A stretch of 64,000 nucleotides of DNA from Hymenobacter latericoloratus. GTDB taxonomy: Bacteria > Bacteroidota > Bacteroidia > Cytophagales > Hymenobacteraceae. Made by a program: the position numbers and the translations under genes. Below are positions 31,964 through 39,790 of this stretch, piece after piece. The notes beneath the pieces were generated by a model. That model ran no database searches, was not told the DNA's origin, and was given only the letters and a program-made list of their open reading frames with translations. Positions within the stretch are counted from its first letter, which is position 1, and the number at the start of each line of letters is the position of its first letter. The stretch lies in contig NZ_JACHNV010000003.1 in NCBI RefSeq assembly GCF_014199535.1, positions 1 to 64,000 on the forward strand, given 5' to 3'.

Positions 31964-32617
31964 ATGAGCAGCATGATTCAGTTCGTCGCCAACCACGACG
32001 ATTTATCCACCGACAAAGGCTTTCAGTTCAAATTCTACTGCGACAAATGCCGCAATGGGCACATGTCGCGCTTCCACCCCAACGCCATCGGCATTGCCGG
32101 GGAGCTGATGCGGGCGGCGGGCAGCCTGTTCGGGGGCAGCTTCTCCAGCGCCGGCAGCGCCGCCTACCACGTGCAGCGCGCCATTGGCGGCAAGGCCCAC
32201 GATGCGGCCCTGGAAAAAGCTGTGCAGGAAGGTAAAACCTACTTCAAGCAGTGCACCCGCTGCGGCCACTGGGTGTGCCCCGACGTGTGCTGGAACCACC
32301 GGGCCAGCCTCTGCGAAACCTGCGCCCCCGACGAGCACGAGGAGCTGGCCGCCCAGCAGCGCCAGGCCGCCAGCGAGCAAATCCGCACCAAAACCCGGGA
32401 GCAGGACTACACCCAAGGCCTCGATTTCCTCAACACCGGCGGGCTGGTGCAGTGCCAGAGCTGTCAGGCCAAGCTGGCCCCCGGCCAGAAGTTCTGCCCC
32501 ACCTGCGGCACCCCCAACGCCGCGGCCCAACCCAAAGACAAATTCTGCGGCGACTGTGGCGCTAGTGTAAAGCCTGAGCAGCGGTTCTGCAGTGAGTGCG
32601 GCGGCAAGCAGGGGTAG
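31964..32617 (+). CDS. Zinc-ribbon protein
   Basis: A 217-residue protein with six CxxC pairs: FYCDKCRNGH, CTRCGHWVCPDVC, LCETCAP, CQSCQAKLAPGQKFCPTCG and FCGDCGASVKPEQRFCSECGG. The C-terminal pairs are classic double zinc ribbons; the middle ones resemble a B-box-like site. A glycine/serine-rich patch (about 48-70, RAAGSLFGGSFSSAGSAAYHV) may be membrane-active or a linker. Similar proteins are found as single genes; function unknown. TACTTTTA at about 31932 is a weak -7 box. Confidence 0.75.
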   Translation: MSSMIQFVANHDDLSTDKGFQFKFYCDKCRNGHMSRFHPNAIGIAGELMRAAGSLFGGSFSSAGSAAYHVQRAIGGKAHDAALEKAVQEGKTYFKQCTRCGHWVCPDVCWNHRASLCETCAPDEHEELAAQQRQAASEQIRTKTREQDYTQGLDFLNTGGLVQCQSCQAKLAPGQKFCPTCGTPNAAAQPKDKFCGDCGASVKPEQRFCSECGGKQG

Positions 32618-32756
32618 GACCCAACTCCCTGTCTTTCGGGAGCACGCGTGAGGTTTCAGAGGAAGTAGCTCCTGTAGGTGACTTAAAAGCAGCACAGTAT
32701 CAACCAAAGCATTTTTTACAGCTTCGGAATAGCATTCTCTATCTATCGTCTTACCT

Positions 32757-33344
32757 ATGGAAGATATTTTTGAAGAAAAGCTGCAGGGATTACTGGACCA
32801 GCATAAACTGGAAGAAGCTATTGCAGTTGTCGAGCAGCAGATCCTGCAAAATCCGGTTGCTGATTTTAAGCCTGTCGTGGGTAAAAACCTGCTCCATATC
32901 ACGGAGGCCTTAGTGCAGTATCTTGACCATTGCTTCGCCGCCGCCGAAAACAAAATCCAGGTCAAAAGTCTGTATGCGGAAATGAATAGTTTTACTATCA
33001 ACTACGACCTGTGGTATGTTGATGTGTTTGCCTATGATCGAAACGAGGGCCTTGAGGATACGGACTGGCTGGCCGATTCTGACTACCAGTCGGCAGCCAG
33101 TCAGCCTATAACCGGGCTGGAGGATATCCAAGCAGTTTACCAGGACTATATGGATACGGCTAAGTGGGAGGATGATGCTAGGGAAGTGGCTGCTCATGAG
33201 TGTGCCGCCTTGATTGTGCTGCGCGTACAAGAACTCTTTAAAGCTGCGAAAGCAGTAGCTACAGCCAGAAAGCTTGCCTGGGCCTCCGTACCGGTTTATG
33301 TAACCGCGCATGACGCTTATTTCAATCTGCTTTATCAAGTATAG
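32757..33344 (+). CDS. Orphan acidic cytoplasmic protein
   Basis: A 195-residue acidic helical protein with no signal peptide or membrane segment (MEDIFEEKLQGLLDQHK; ITEALVQYLDHCFAAAEN; SFTINYDLWYVDVFAYDRNEGLEDTDWLADSDYQS). No family recognised. Its GC is lower than the window average, like the orphan at 17.3 kb. It could be an immunity-type or accessory protein, but nothing nearby supports that. ATG at 32757; a shared terminator follows. Confidence 0.65.
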   Translation: MEDIFEEKLQGLLDQHKLEEAIAVVEQQILQNPVADFKPVVGKNLLHITEALVQYLDHCFAAAENKIQVKSLYAEMNSFTINYDLWYVDVFAYDRNEGLEDTDWLADSDYQSAASQPITGLEDIQAVYQDYMDTAKWEDDAREVAAHECAALIVLRVQELFKAAKAVATARKLAWASVPVYVTAHDAYFNLLYQV

Positions 33345-33350
33345 AGCAAG

Positions 33351-33386
33351 AAAAGCCCCCAATTGCGAACCGCAGTTGGGGGCTTT
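33351..33386. terminator. Bidirectional terminator
   Basis: AAAAGCCCCCAA pairs with TTGGGGGCTTT, the loop region having TTGCGAACCGCAG. It lies between the orphan gene and the convergent transketolase C-terminal half. Confidence 0.8.
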
Positions 33387-33404
33387 GTAGTACTGGTGAA
33401 AGAT

Positions 33405-34361
33405 CTACTTCCGGCGGGCCATTACTTTCTCCACGGCGGCCACAATGGCCTGCTCGTTAAGGCCGTATTTCTCCATCAGCTGGTCGGGCGTGCCCGATTC
33501 GCCGAAGGAGTCATTCACGGCTACCATTTCCAGAGGCAGGGGCTCCTCGCGGATCAGCAGCTGGGCGATAGAGTCGCCGAGGCCGCCGTTCATCTGGTGC
33601 TCCTCGGCCGTTACCACGCAGCGCGTCTTGCGGGCCGATTCCAGAATCAGCTGGGCATCCAGGGGCTTGATGGTGTGGATGTTGATGATTTCGGCGTTGA
33701 TGCCTTTCTCCGCGAGCAGCTTGCCCGCCAGGATGGCTTTCCATACCAAGTGGCCGGTGGCGAAAATGCTTACATCGGTGCCTTCGTTGAGCACGATGCC
33801 TTTGCCTACCTCAAACTTCTGGTCGGCGGGGGTGAAGTTGGGCACTACGGGGCGGCCGAAGCGCAGGTACACCGGGCCTTCGTAGTCGGCAATGGCGATG
33901 GTAGCGGCCTTGGTCTGGTTGTAGTCGCAGGGGTTGATGACCGTCATGTGGGGTAGCATCTTCATCATCCCGATGTCCTCCAGAATCTGGTGGGTAGCAC
34001 CATCTTCGCCCAGCGTGAGGCCCGCGTGCGAAGCGCAGATCTTCACGTTTTTGCCCGAGTAGGCAATGCTCTGCCGGATCTGGTCGTACACGCGGCCGGT
34101 CGAGAAGTTGGCGAAAGTGCCGGTGAAGGGAATCTTGCCCCCGATGGTGAGGCCGGCGGCCAGGCCCATCATGTTGGCTTCGGCAATGCCTACCTGGAAG
34201 AAACGCTCGGGGTTGTCCTTGATGAAGGCGTCCATCTTGAGCGAGCCGATAAGGTCGGCGCAGAGGGCCACCACGTTGGGGTTGGTTTTGCCCAGCTCTT
34301 GCAGGCCCGCGCCAAAGCCGCTGCGGGTATCCTTCGATTCGGTGTAGGGAAAGTCTTTCAT
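33405..34361 (-). CDS. Transketolase C-terminal half
   Basis: A 318-residue protein equal to the PYR and C-terminal domains of transketolase: FFQVGIAEANMMGLAAGLTIGGKIPFTGTFANFS (with the catalytic Glu of the PYR domain), VKICASHAGLTLGEDGATHQILEDIGMM, VYLRFGRPVVP, and INIHTIKPLDAQLI then VTAEEHQMNGGLGD. It should pair with the N-terminal half at 36893-37795 to form the thiamine-diphosphate enzyme of the pentose phosphate pathway. Split transketolases are usual in this phylum, but the halves are normally adjacent; here two genes lie between. Confidence 0.92.
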   Translation of the reverse strand: MKDFPYTESKDTRSGFGAGLQELGKTNPNVVALCADLIGSLKMDAFIKDNPERFFQVGIAEANMMGLAAGLTIGGKIPFTGTFANFSTGRVYDQIRQSIAYSGKNVKICASHAGLTLGEDGATHQILEDIGMMKMLPHMTVINPCDYNQTKAATIAIADYEGPVYLRFGRPVVPNFTPADQKFEVGKGIVLNEGTDVSIFATGHLVWKAILAGKLLAEKGINAEIINIHTIKPLDAQLILESARKTRCVVTAEEHQMNGGLGDSIAQLLIREEPLPLEMVAVNDSFGESGTPDQLMEKYGLNEQAIVAAVEKVMARRK

Positions 34362-34403
34362 GCTATTGGTAGGTTGTAGGGTTCTTGGTTTTTTTAATCA
34401 TTT

Positions 34404-34497
34404 GTCATGCTGAGCTTGTCGAAGCATCTCTACCGCTTCGTTGCAGGCTTCATTAATTAGCCAGAGGGAGAGATGCTTCGGCTGCGCTCAGCATGAC
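34404..34497. repeat. Palindromic repeat (GTCATGCTGAGC type)
   Basis: GTCATGCTGAGCTTGTCGAA and GCATCTCT at the left face AGAGATGC and GCTGCGCTCAGCATGAC at the right, with TTAGCCAGAGG in between. It contains the stop codon of the PhyH-like gene (34488-34490). A sister copy lies at 36784-36882, so the VWA-PhyH pair is flanked by the repeat. Confidence 0.8.
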
Positions 34498-35363
34498 GGC
34501 CTTTGTAGTAGCTGATTCACTTCCAGCCGCTCCCGCCACTGTACTCCTGCGGGCAGCTCAGCGGCGCTGAACTCCAGATGAATCACGCGGCGCGGGCGGT
34601 TGCTGGTGCTACGGTTGGAGGCGTGAAGCGTCAGGGGCTGCATCAGCATCAGGCCACCGGCTGGTACGGGGCAGGTAACGGCTTGGGGCGTATAGGCAGG
34701 GTGCTGCTCGTTCGGGATGACGCCGTGCCGGTGAGAGTCGGGCACCACGCGTAAGGCGCCATTGGTTTCGTCGCAGTCGTCGAGGTGAAGGCGTAGCGTG
34801 AAAATGCCTTCCAGAATCGCCTGGGGCGGCAGTACTGCTACTTCACCGCTTTTGCTACTCCAGGGGCCGTAGCCGGGCAAGTCCAGCCGATGGTCCACGC
34901 TGATCATCACATCCTGGTGCCAGGCCACCAACCAGTTGGAGCCGGCGGGCTTATCGAAATAAATAGCCTTGGTCAGATGCGGAGTAGCACCAGGGAACAG
35001 CGCCGCCAGCACTTCCCGCAGCCGAGGCGTCAGGAGTTGCTCCCGGAGCTGCGGAATCTCGCCCAGCAGGTTTCGAATGGCAAATACATCCTGGCTGCGG
35101 CGAAAATTAGAAGAAGTAGTTTCTACTGCCTCAATGGTTTGAAGCAGTGCCCGGACTTCTTCCGGAGAGATGATGCCCGGTAGGGTTGCGTAGCCATGTT
35201 TCTGCAGATTTTGCGCTACGTTCTGCAGACCGTCAGGCAGCGGCGCCGCCGAAGCATCTTGTGTGCTGCCGGTGCAATGAGAATCAGGCGTCAGCACGCG
35301 AGATGCTTCGCTCCGCTCAGCATGACCGTTCAGCTGGGTTTCTTTTGCTACACTGCTTCTCAT
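34488..35363 (-). CDS. Phytanoyl-CoA dioxygenase (PhyH) family protein
   Basis: A 291-residue Fe(II)/2-oxoglutarate oxygenase of the PhyH family. After LQKHGYATLPGIISPEEV come the iron ligands in WHQDVMISVDHRLD (His-x-Asp), IFTLRLHLDDCDETNGALRVVPDSHRHGV, and the distal His in LMLMQPLTLHASNRSTSNRPRRVIHLEF. The ATG at 35363 overlaps the VWA gene's stop (ATGA), suggesting coupling. The first 40 residues (GHAERSEASRV and on) are encoded by a dispersed repeat (35285-35330), and the last codons run into another. Substrate unknown. Confidence 0.85.
   Translation of the reverse strand: MRSSVAKETQLNGHAERSEASRVLTPDSHCTGSTQDASAAPLPDGLQNVAQNLQKHGYATLPGIISPEEVRALLQTIEAVETTSSNFRRSQDVFAIRNLLGEIPQLREQLLTPRLREVLAALFPGATPHLTKAIYFDKPAGSNWLVAWHQDVMISVDHRLDLPGYGPWSSKSGEVAVLPPQAILEGIFTLRLHLDDCDETNGALRVVPDSHRHGVIPNEQHPAYTPQAVTCPVPAGGLMLMQPLTLHASNRSTSNRPRRVIHLEFSAAELPAGVQWRERLEVNQLLQRPSC
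35285..35330. repeat. Repeat fragment inside the PhyH N-terminus
   Basis: CACGCGAGATGCTTCGCTCC and GCTCAGCATGACCGT match one arm of the palindromic family at 34.4 and 36.8 kb. It lies within the 5' end of the PhyH frame and is translated as HAERSEASRVLT. Confidence 0.65.
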
Positions 35364-36757
35364 CGCCCAAAAATGCTGACCGACGAGGTTTGACCCGGCC
35401 GGATGGTGAAGTTGCGGACATCGGTGAACTGGCTGCCGGTGGCGGTTTTGGTGCGGAACACCAGGCGGTAGGCCCCCGGCTGCAGGGGTAGGTTTATTTT
35501 GCTGCTACCCCCGTCGGGCAGGTTGTACACCCACGTCTGCGACTCGTCGTTGTTCAGCTTATAAATGCTGCCGTAGCCCTTTAGATCCGACACGATGTTC
35601 AGGATGCCGGGCGCCTCGTAGGTCACAGCGGTTTCCTGGCCCTGCTTCACCGAGATTCGGCGGATCTGGCGGGGTAGGGTCAGTAGCTCTACCTCGTAGT
35701 TGCCGGCCAGCAGCTTTTGCCGGCTCCCGAAGGGTAGGGCCACCACCGTGGCCGCGTTGCCCTGGGCCCGCACCACTGCCTGCACCGTACCATAAGGGTT
35801 GGGGGTGAGGCTGGGGTTTTGGAGCCAGAGCGTGCCCTGGGGCGTTTTGTAGGTGAGCACATTGGCCTTACCAGGCCGAATAGGCAGGTTCTGCTGGCGC
35901 ACCGGTGGCACCGTGTTAATGACCAAATCGTAGCTCTGCAGGGCGTCGATGTCGAGCACGTCGGGTTTTCCCTGAGCGTCGCGGAAGTGTACGTAGTTGT
36001 ACTCCGGCTGCTCCGTGACGTTGTTCAGGAAGGTCATGTTCACGTTCGACTCCACCGGCCGACCCGCCTCATCGGTCAGGTTGACGGCCACCGTGGTTTT
36101 GGCCAGGGTCTGGGCTACTACATCGCCCAGGATGGTGCGAAAGGTCTGCACATCGGCCGCGTTGTAGTACTGCCCCAGGCATTCCAGCTGCTTGCCAAAC
36201 TCCCGCTCGGCCCCAATGCCAATCACAAACGGCTTTAGAAACACATGCTTGCGCTGCAACGCTACGGCCGTAGCGCACGGGTCGCCTTTGCAGGATTCCA
36301 GACCGTCGGTAATCAGAATGAGCACGTTGCGGGCCGTGCGGTCAGCAGGAAAATCCTGGGCCGACTGCAGCAAGGAGTAGGTGATGGGCGTGTTGCCTTT
36401 CGGCTCGATGGTTTTCAGCCGCGCCTTGATGGCCCCCGCGTTTTTGGGCGCGAAGGCCACTTCCAGCTTCGAGTCCTCGCAGTTATTCTCCTTGTTTTCG
36501 TGCTGATGACCGTAGGCGCGCAATGCCAGCTCCAGGTTGGGATAGGCGTTGAGCGAGTCCACCATCTTCGAGAGCAGGTTCTTAGCCACGTCCCAGCGCT
36601 GCTGCCCTTCCCAGGGCGCCCGCATCGAGCCCGAAGCATCGAGCACGAACAGGATGCGGGTAGTCCGGGGCTTCTCGGGCGCTACGTTCTGGGCACGGCT
36701 TGGCCCGGGAGCCAGCAGGCTCAGCAGCAAGCACGTAACCAAAACCAAGTAGCGCAT
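35360..36757 (-). CDS. Secreted VWA-domain protein
   Basis: A 465-residue protein with signal peptide (YLVLVTCLLLSLLAPGPSRAQ). A von Willebrand A domain follows (about 33-220) with MIDAS D40-A-S-G-S, GNTPITYSL (the Thr) and LITDGLESC. The remainder has repeated beta-type segments and ends VRNFTIRPGQTSSVSIFGR, typical of carboxypeptidase-regulatory-like or Ig-like modules. It is exported, probably periplasmic or on the surface; ligand unknown. Stop and the PhyH start overlap by 4 bases. Confidence 0.85.
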   Translation of the reverse strand: MRYLVLVTCLLLSLLAPGPSRAQNVAPEKPRTTRILFVLDASGSMRAPWEGQQRWDVAKNLLSKMVDSLNAYPNLELALRAYGHQHENKENNCEDSKLEVAFAPKNAGAIKARLKTIEPKGNTPITYSLLQSAQDFPADRTARNVLILITDGLESCKGDPCATAVALQRKHVFLKPFVIGIGAEREFGKQLECLGQYYNAADVQTFRTILGDVVAQTLAKTTVAVNLTDEAGRPVESNVNMTFLNNVTEQPEYNYVHFRDAQGKPDVLDIDALQSYDLVINTVPPVRQQNLPIRPGKANVLTYKTPQGTLWLQNPSLTPNPYGTVQAVVRAQGNAATVVALPFGSRQKLLAGNYEVELLTLPRQIRRISVKQGQETAVTYEAPGILNIVSDLKGYGSIYKLNNDESQTWVYNLPDGGSSKINLPLQPGAYRLVFRTKTATGSQFTDVRNFTIRPGQTSSVSIFGR

Positions 36758-36783
36758 TTCAGAAGCGGATAGAAAAAAGAACT

Positions 36784-36882
36784 GTCATGCTGAGCGAAGC
36801 CGAAGCATCTCTACCTCTGGCTAACTAATGATGCTCGCTCAACCAAGCGGTAGAGATGCTTCGACAAGCTCAGCATGACAAT
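36784..36882. repeat. Palindromic repeat (GTCATGCTGAGC type), second copy
   Basis: GTCATGCTGAGCGAAGC, GAAGCATCTCTACC and GGCTAAC at the left face GGTAGAGATGCTTC and GACAAGCTCAGCATGAC at the right. Close relative of 34404-34497; the two flank the VWA-PhyH gene pair. Confidence 0.8.
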
Positions 36883-36892
36883 TAGGATGCTA

Positions 36893-37795
36893 CTAATAGT
36901 CGCCAGCTTTTTCAACTACCAGCTGCTGCAGGGCCTTCTCCAACTGCTCGTCGTTAGGAGCCACGCCGTGCCACTTGTGCGAGCCCATCATGAAGTCAAC
37001 GCCGTAGCCCATCTGCGTGTCCATCAGCACCATGATGGGCTGACCCTGGCCGCTGAGCTGCACGGCTTCTTCGATGGTGGGGAGGAGTTTCTCGAGGTCG
37101 TTGCCGTCGGTTTCGAGTACGCGCCAGTTGAAGGCTTCGAACTTGGCGCGCAGGTCGCCGAGGCCACCAATTTTTTCGGTCGGACCGTCAATCTGCTGGC
37201 CGTTGCGGTCCACGAAGGCAATCAGGTTATCAACCTTATGGTGAGGAGCGTACATGGCGGCCTCCCAGATCTGGCCTTCTTCCAGCTCACCATCACCCAT
37301 TAGCACGAATACCTTACGGTCGTCGTTGTTGAGCTTTTTGGCTTGGGCAGCTCCGATGGCCACGCTCAGGCCCTGGCCCAAGGATCCGGAAGCTACGCGC
37401 ACACCGGGCAGGTGCTCGTGGGTAGCGGGGTGGCCCTGCAAGCGCGAGTTCAGCTTGCGGAAGGTAGCCAGCTCGCCCACGGGGAAGTAGCCCGAGCGCG
37501 CCAGCACCGAGTAAAATACCGGCGAAATGTGGCCGTTGGACAGGAAAAACAGGTCTTGCCCGATGCCGTTCATGTCGAAGGGCTCGGGGGTGTGCTTCAT
37601 CACCTTGAAGTAGAGCGCCACCAGCAGATCGGTGCAGCCGAGCGAGCCGCCAGGGTGACCCGAGTTAACGGCGTGTACCATGCGCACGATGTCGCGGCGC
37701 ACCTGGGCAGCAATCTGTTTCAAATCATCCACCGAGCGGGTGGGGGTAGGGGCGTGCGTTTCGGCGGAAGCGGCAAATGAGGAATCCTGAGCCAT
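36893..37795 (-). CDS. Transketolase N-terminal half
   Basis: A 300-residue protein equal to the PP domain of transketolase. It has VNSGHPGGSLGCTDLLVALYF, LFFLSNGHISPVFYSVLA, GSLGQGLSVAIGAA and the thiamine diphosphate motif MGDGELEEGQIWEAAMYAPHHKVDNLIAFVDRN (GDG...N). It needs the C-terminal half at 33405-34361. ATG at 37795; a longer frame upstream runs into repeat DNA and is discarded. A -7 box lies 28 bases upstream. Confidence 0.93.
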   Translation of the reverse strand: MAQDSSFAASAETHAPTPTRSVDDLKQIAAQVRRDIVRMVHAVNSGHPGGSLGCTDLLVALYFKVMKHTPEPFDMNGIGQDLFFLSNGHISPVFYSVLARSGYFPVGELATFRKLNSRLQGHPATHEHLPGVRVASGSLGQGLSVAIGAAQAKKLNNDDRKVFVLMGDGELEEGQIWEAAMYAPHHKVDNLIAFVDRNGQQIDGPTEKIGGLGDLRAKFEAFNWRVLETDGNDLEKLLPTIEEAVQLSGQGQPIMVLMDTQMGYGVDFMMGSHKWHGVAPNDEQLEKALQQLVVEKAGDY

Positions 37796-37822
37796 GTGCT
37801 GAGTTAGGGTTTGATGGGGAAA

Positions 37823-37830
37823 CAAAGGTA
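37823..37830 (-). promoter_or_regulatory. -7 box of the transketolase operon
   Basis: TACCTTTG on the minus strand; predicted transcript start near 37818, leader about 23 bases. Confidence 0.5.
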
Positions 37831-37886
37831 GGAAGTTGGGGTGAGGAGGTGATGGGGTGACAGGTGATGAGGTGATGAGGTGATGA

Positions 37887-38206
37887 GGTGATGAAGTAAA
37901 TGGTGAACGGACTGGCGGCAGACTTCTGGCCGCAGGCCAGGCGTCTGCCCGCCGGGAAATGGGGCAAGTCTCCCGACTTGCGGCCGCCGCAGGCGGCCAG
38001 CTCGCGTCAGGGCCATCTGCGCCGCTAGGGTGCTTGGGTGAAGTGATGCTAGACTGTAAGTAATCCAGGTGAAGCAAACGGCGCAGTACCGGATGGCCGC
38101 CGTTGGCGGCCGCAAGTCGGGAGACTTGCCCCATTTCCCGGCGGGCAGACGCCTGGCCTGCGGCCAGAAGTCTGCCGCCAGTCCGTTCACCATTTACTTC
38201 ATCACC
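37887..38206. repeat. Perfect 102-bp inverted repeat
   Basis: Left arm 37887-37988 and right arm 38105-38206 are perfect complements, separated by 116 bases. Each arm contains smaller hairpins (GGCAGAC..GTCTGCC; GCAAGTC/GACTTGC). Outside the left arm are tandem GGTGATGA units, and a further matching block TTGGGGTGAGGAGGTGATGGGGTGA (in two pieces) extends the symmetry. The gap 37831-38271 holds no gene. Confidence 0.9.
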
Positions 38207-38271
38207 CCATCACCTCCTCACCCCAACCCCCACAAAAAAGCCCCGCCGCAACAGGCGAGGCTTTCAGTACT

Positions 38272-38721
38272 TTACAGCAGTTGAGCCGCGTGGTTCTTGG
38301 TATCGACTTTGGTGATGACCTTCTCAACGCGGCCCTGCTCGTCAATCAGAAAGGTGTAACGCATGGTGCCCATGTACTTGCGGCCGTACATTGATTTTTC
38401 CTGCCACACGCCGTAGGCTTCCACTAGTTTCTTGTCCTCGTCCACCAGCAGGGGAAAGGGCAGCTCGTACTTGGTGGCAAACTTCTGGTGCGACTTTTCT
38501 GAGTCGATGCTCACGCCCAGCACCTGAATGCCGGCCCCGAGCAGGCGCTGGTAATTGTCGCGGAGGTTACAGGCCTGGGCAGTGCAGCCCGAGGTGTCGT
38601 CTTTGGGGTAGAAGTAGAGAGCCACTTTGCGGCCCGCGTAGTCCTGGAGGCGGTGCGTAGCGCCGGTTTGGTCCTGGGCTTCGAAGGCCGGAGCCTGGTC
38701 GCCCACTTGAGGTAGTGCCAT
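38272..38721 (-). CDS. bcp: Thioredoxin-dependent peroxiredoxin (Bcp/PrxQ)
   Basis: A 149-residue PrxQ. Peroxidatic Cys46 and resolving Cys51 in DDTSGCTAQACNLRD are the Bcp pair. It starts LPQVGDQAPAFEAQDQTG and has FPLLVDEDKKLVEAYGVW and RYTFLIDEQGRV. Reduces peroxides with thioredoxin in the cytoplasm. ATG at 38721. Confidence 0.95.
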   Translation of the reverse strand: MALPQVGDQAPAFEAQDQTGATHRLQDYAGRKVALYFYPKDDTSGCTAQACNLRDNYQRLLGAGIQVLGVSIDSEKSHQKFATKYELPFPLLVDEDKKLVEAYGVWQEKSMYGRKYMGTMRYTFLIDEQGRVEKVITKVDTKNHAAQLL

Positions 38722-38775
38722 GGCGCGAAGATAAGAGTGAATGAGTAAGTGAGTGGATGAGTGACTTTGATAATC

Positions 38776-38941
38776 TGTCATGGCGAGCAGCGCGAAGCCA
38801 TCCGTCCTGAACACTGTGCTACCCCCTGAAACGCGACAAGCCCTTGACGACGACTGCGCGAGCGTCAAGGGCTTATCACATTATTAGGCTGGTCACACGA
38901 GAGAGGAAGGATGGCTTCGTCGTGCCTCCTCGCCATGACAG
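38776..38941. repeat. Composite 160-bp repeat, copy 2
   Basis: Same layout as 25645-25800: GTCATGGCGAG and GAAGCCATCCGTCC at the left, GTGCTACCCC, an inner stem AAGCCCTTGACG..CGTCAAGGGCTT, then GAGAGAGGAAGGATGGCTTC and CTCGCCATGACAG. Confidence 0.75.
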
Positions 38942-38957
38942 GACTGCACTCACTCTC

Positions 38958-39527
38958 TCATTCACTAACAGGCTGGGGCGTGAAGAGCAGATTTTCAACG
39001 GGGAAGCCCAGCTCGCGGGCGTGGGCTACCAGCCGGTCGCGGATGCTGCGGTCCAGGTGCGGGGTGCGGCTCAGAATCCAGAGGTTTTCGCGGCCGGGCT
39101 CACCTACCAGGGCGTAGCGGTAATCGGAAAGGTCGAGGTCCAGAATCCAGTAGTCGCCCTCGAAGGGCCAGAAGAACTGCACTTTCAGCTTGCTGTTGGT
39201 GTCGTCCACAGCGCGGGCTGTGGCGGTGGCCTTTTTCACGGGGCCGTTGATGCCTTCCTGGTGGCAGGTATTGACTACCCGCACCTTACCGTCCGGCAGC
39301 AGCTTGTACTCGGCCGTCACGTGCTGGCAGCCTTTCTCGAAGCGGGCGGGCAGGCGGGCCACCTCGTACCACCGGCCCATGTACTTATGCAGGTTGACGT
39401 GGGCCACGGTGGGCAGGGGTGGGTGGAGCTTGCGCCGGGCGTAGGCGTAGGCCGCCACGCCGGTAGCTACCGTGGCACCAATGACGGTAAACAAAACCGG
39501 GCGCCGACGCTTGAGCAGGTTTGCCAT
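38958..39527 (-). CDS. Lipocalin (Blc-like), membrane-anchored
   Basis: A 189-residue lipocalin. An N-terminal basic patch and one hydrophobic helix (about 10-30: VLFTVIGATVATGVAAYAYARRK) anchor it, with no lipobox. The barrel begins VNLHKYMGRWYEVARLPARFEKGC (lipocalin motif 1), followed by VNTCHQEG, DYWILDLD and LWILSRTPHLD. Bacterial Blc-type proteins bind lipids in envelope stress. ATG at 39527. Confidence 0.9.
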   Translation of the reverse strand: MANLLKRRRPVLFTVIGATVATGVAAYAYARRKLHPPLPTVAHVNLHKYMGRWYEVARLPARFEKGCQHVTAEYKLLPDGKVRVVNTCHQEGINGPVKKATATARAVDDTNSKLKVQFFWPFEGDYWILDLDLSDYRYALVGEPGRENLWILSRTPHLDRSIRDRLVAHARELGFPVENLLFTPQPVSE

Positions 39528-39790
39528 AGGAAAGGGGGGTAGGGGAAAGCCCACTATACGCATGGCAGCACCTCCCGGATACCCCCGGACCAACGGCGCA
39601 GCCGCCGGGCTGGTTGACGTTCACGCCGACCGGCCCGGCGGCTGCCTACCCCGGCCATCTGCTTAAATCTCCAACGGAAGTCAGTACGAAGCCAACCGCT
39701 CCGGCAGCGCACCCTGGGGCCCAAGGTCAACGGTAACGGCCGCTTTGCGAGGGCAGCCGTATAGCTTCAGGTTACTCTTTCCTTCCGATT

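Noticed and set aside
34404..36882. Insertion sequence carrying the VWA and PhyH genes
   Set aside because: No transposase and no terminal repeats of IS type; the flanking repeats are palindromes also found alone elsewhere.
37804..38193. 129-codon frame on the minus strand
   Set aside because: It is read straight through the 102-bp inverted repeat and GGTGATGA units, giving repetitive His/Ser/Pro sequence.
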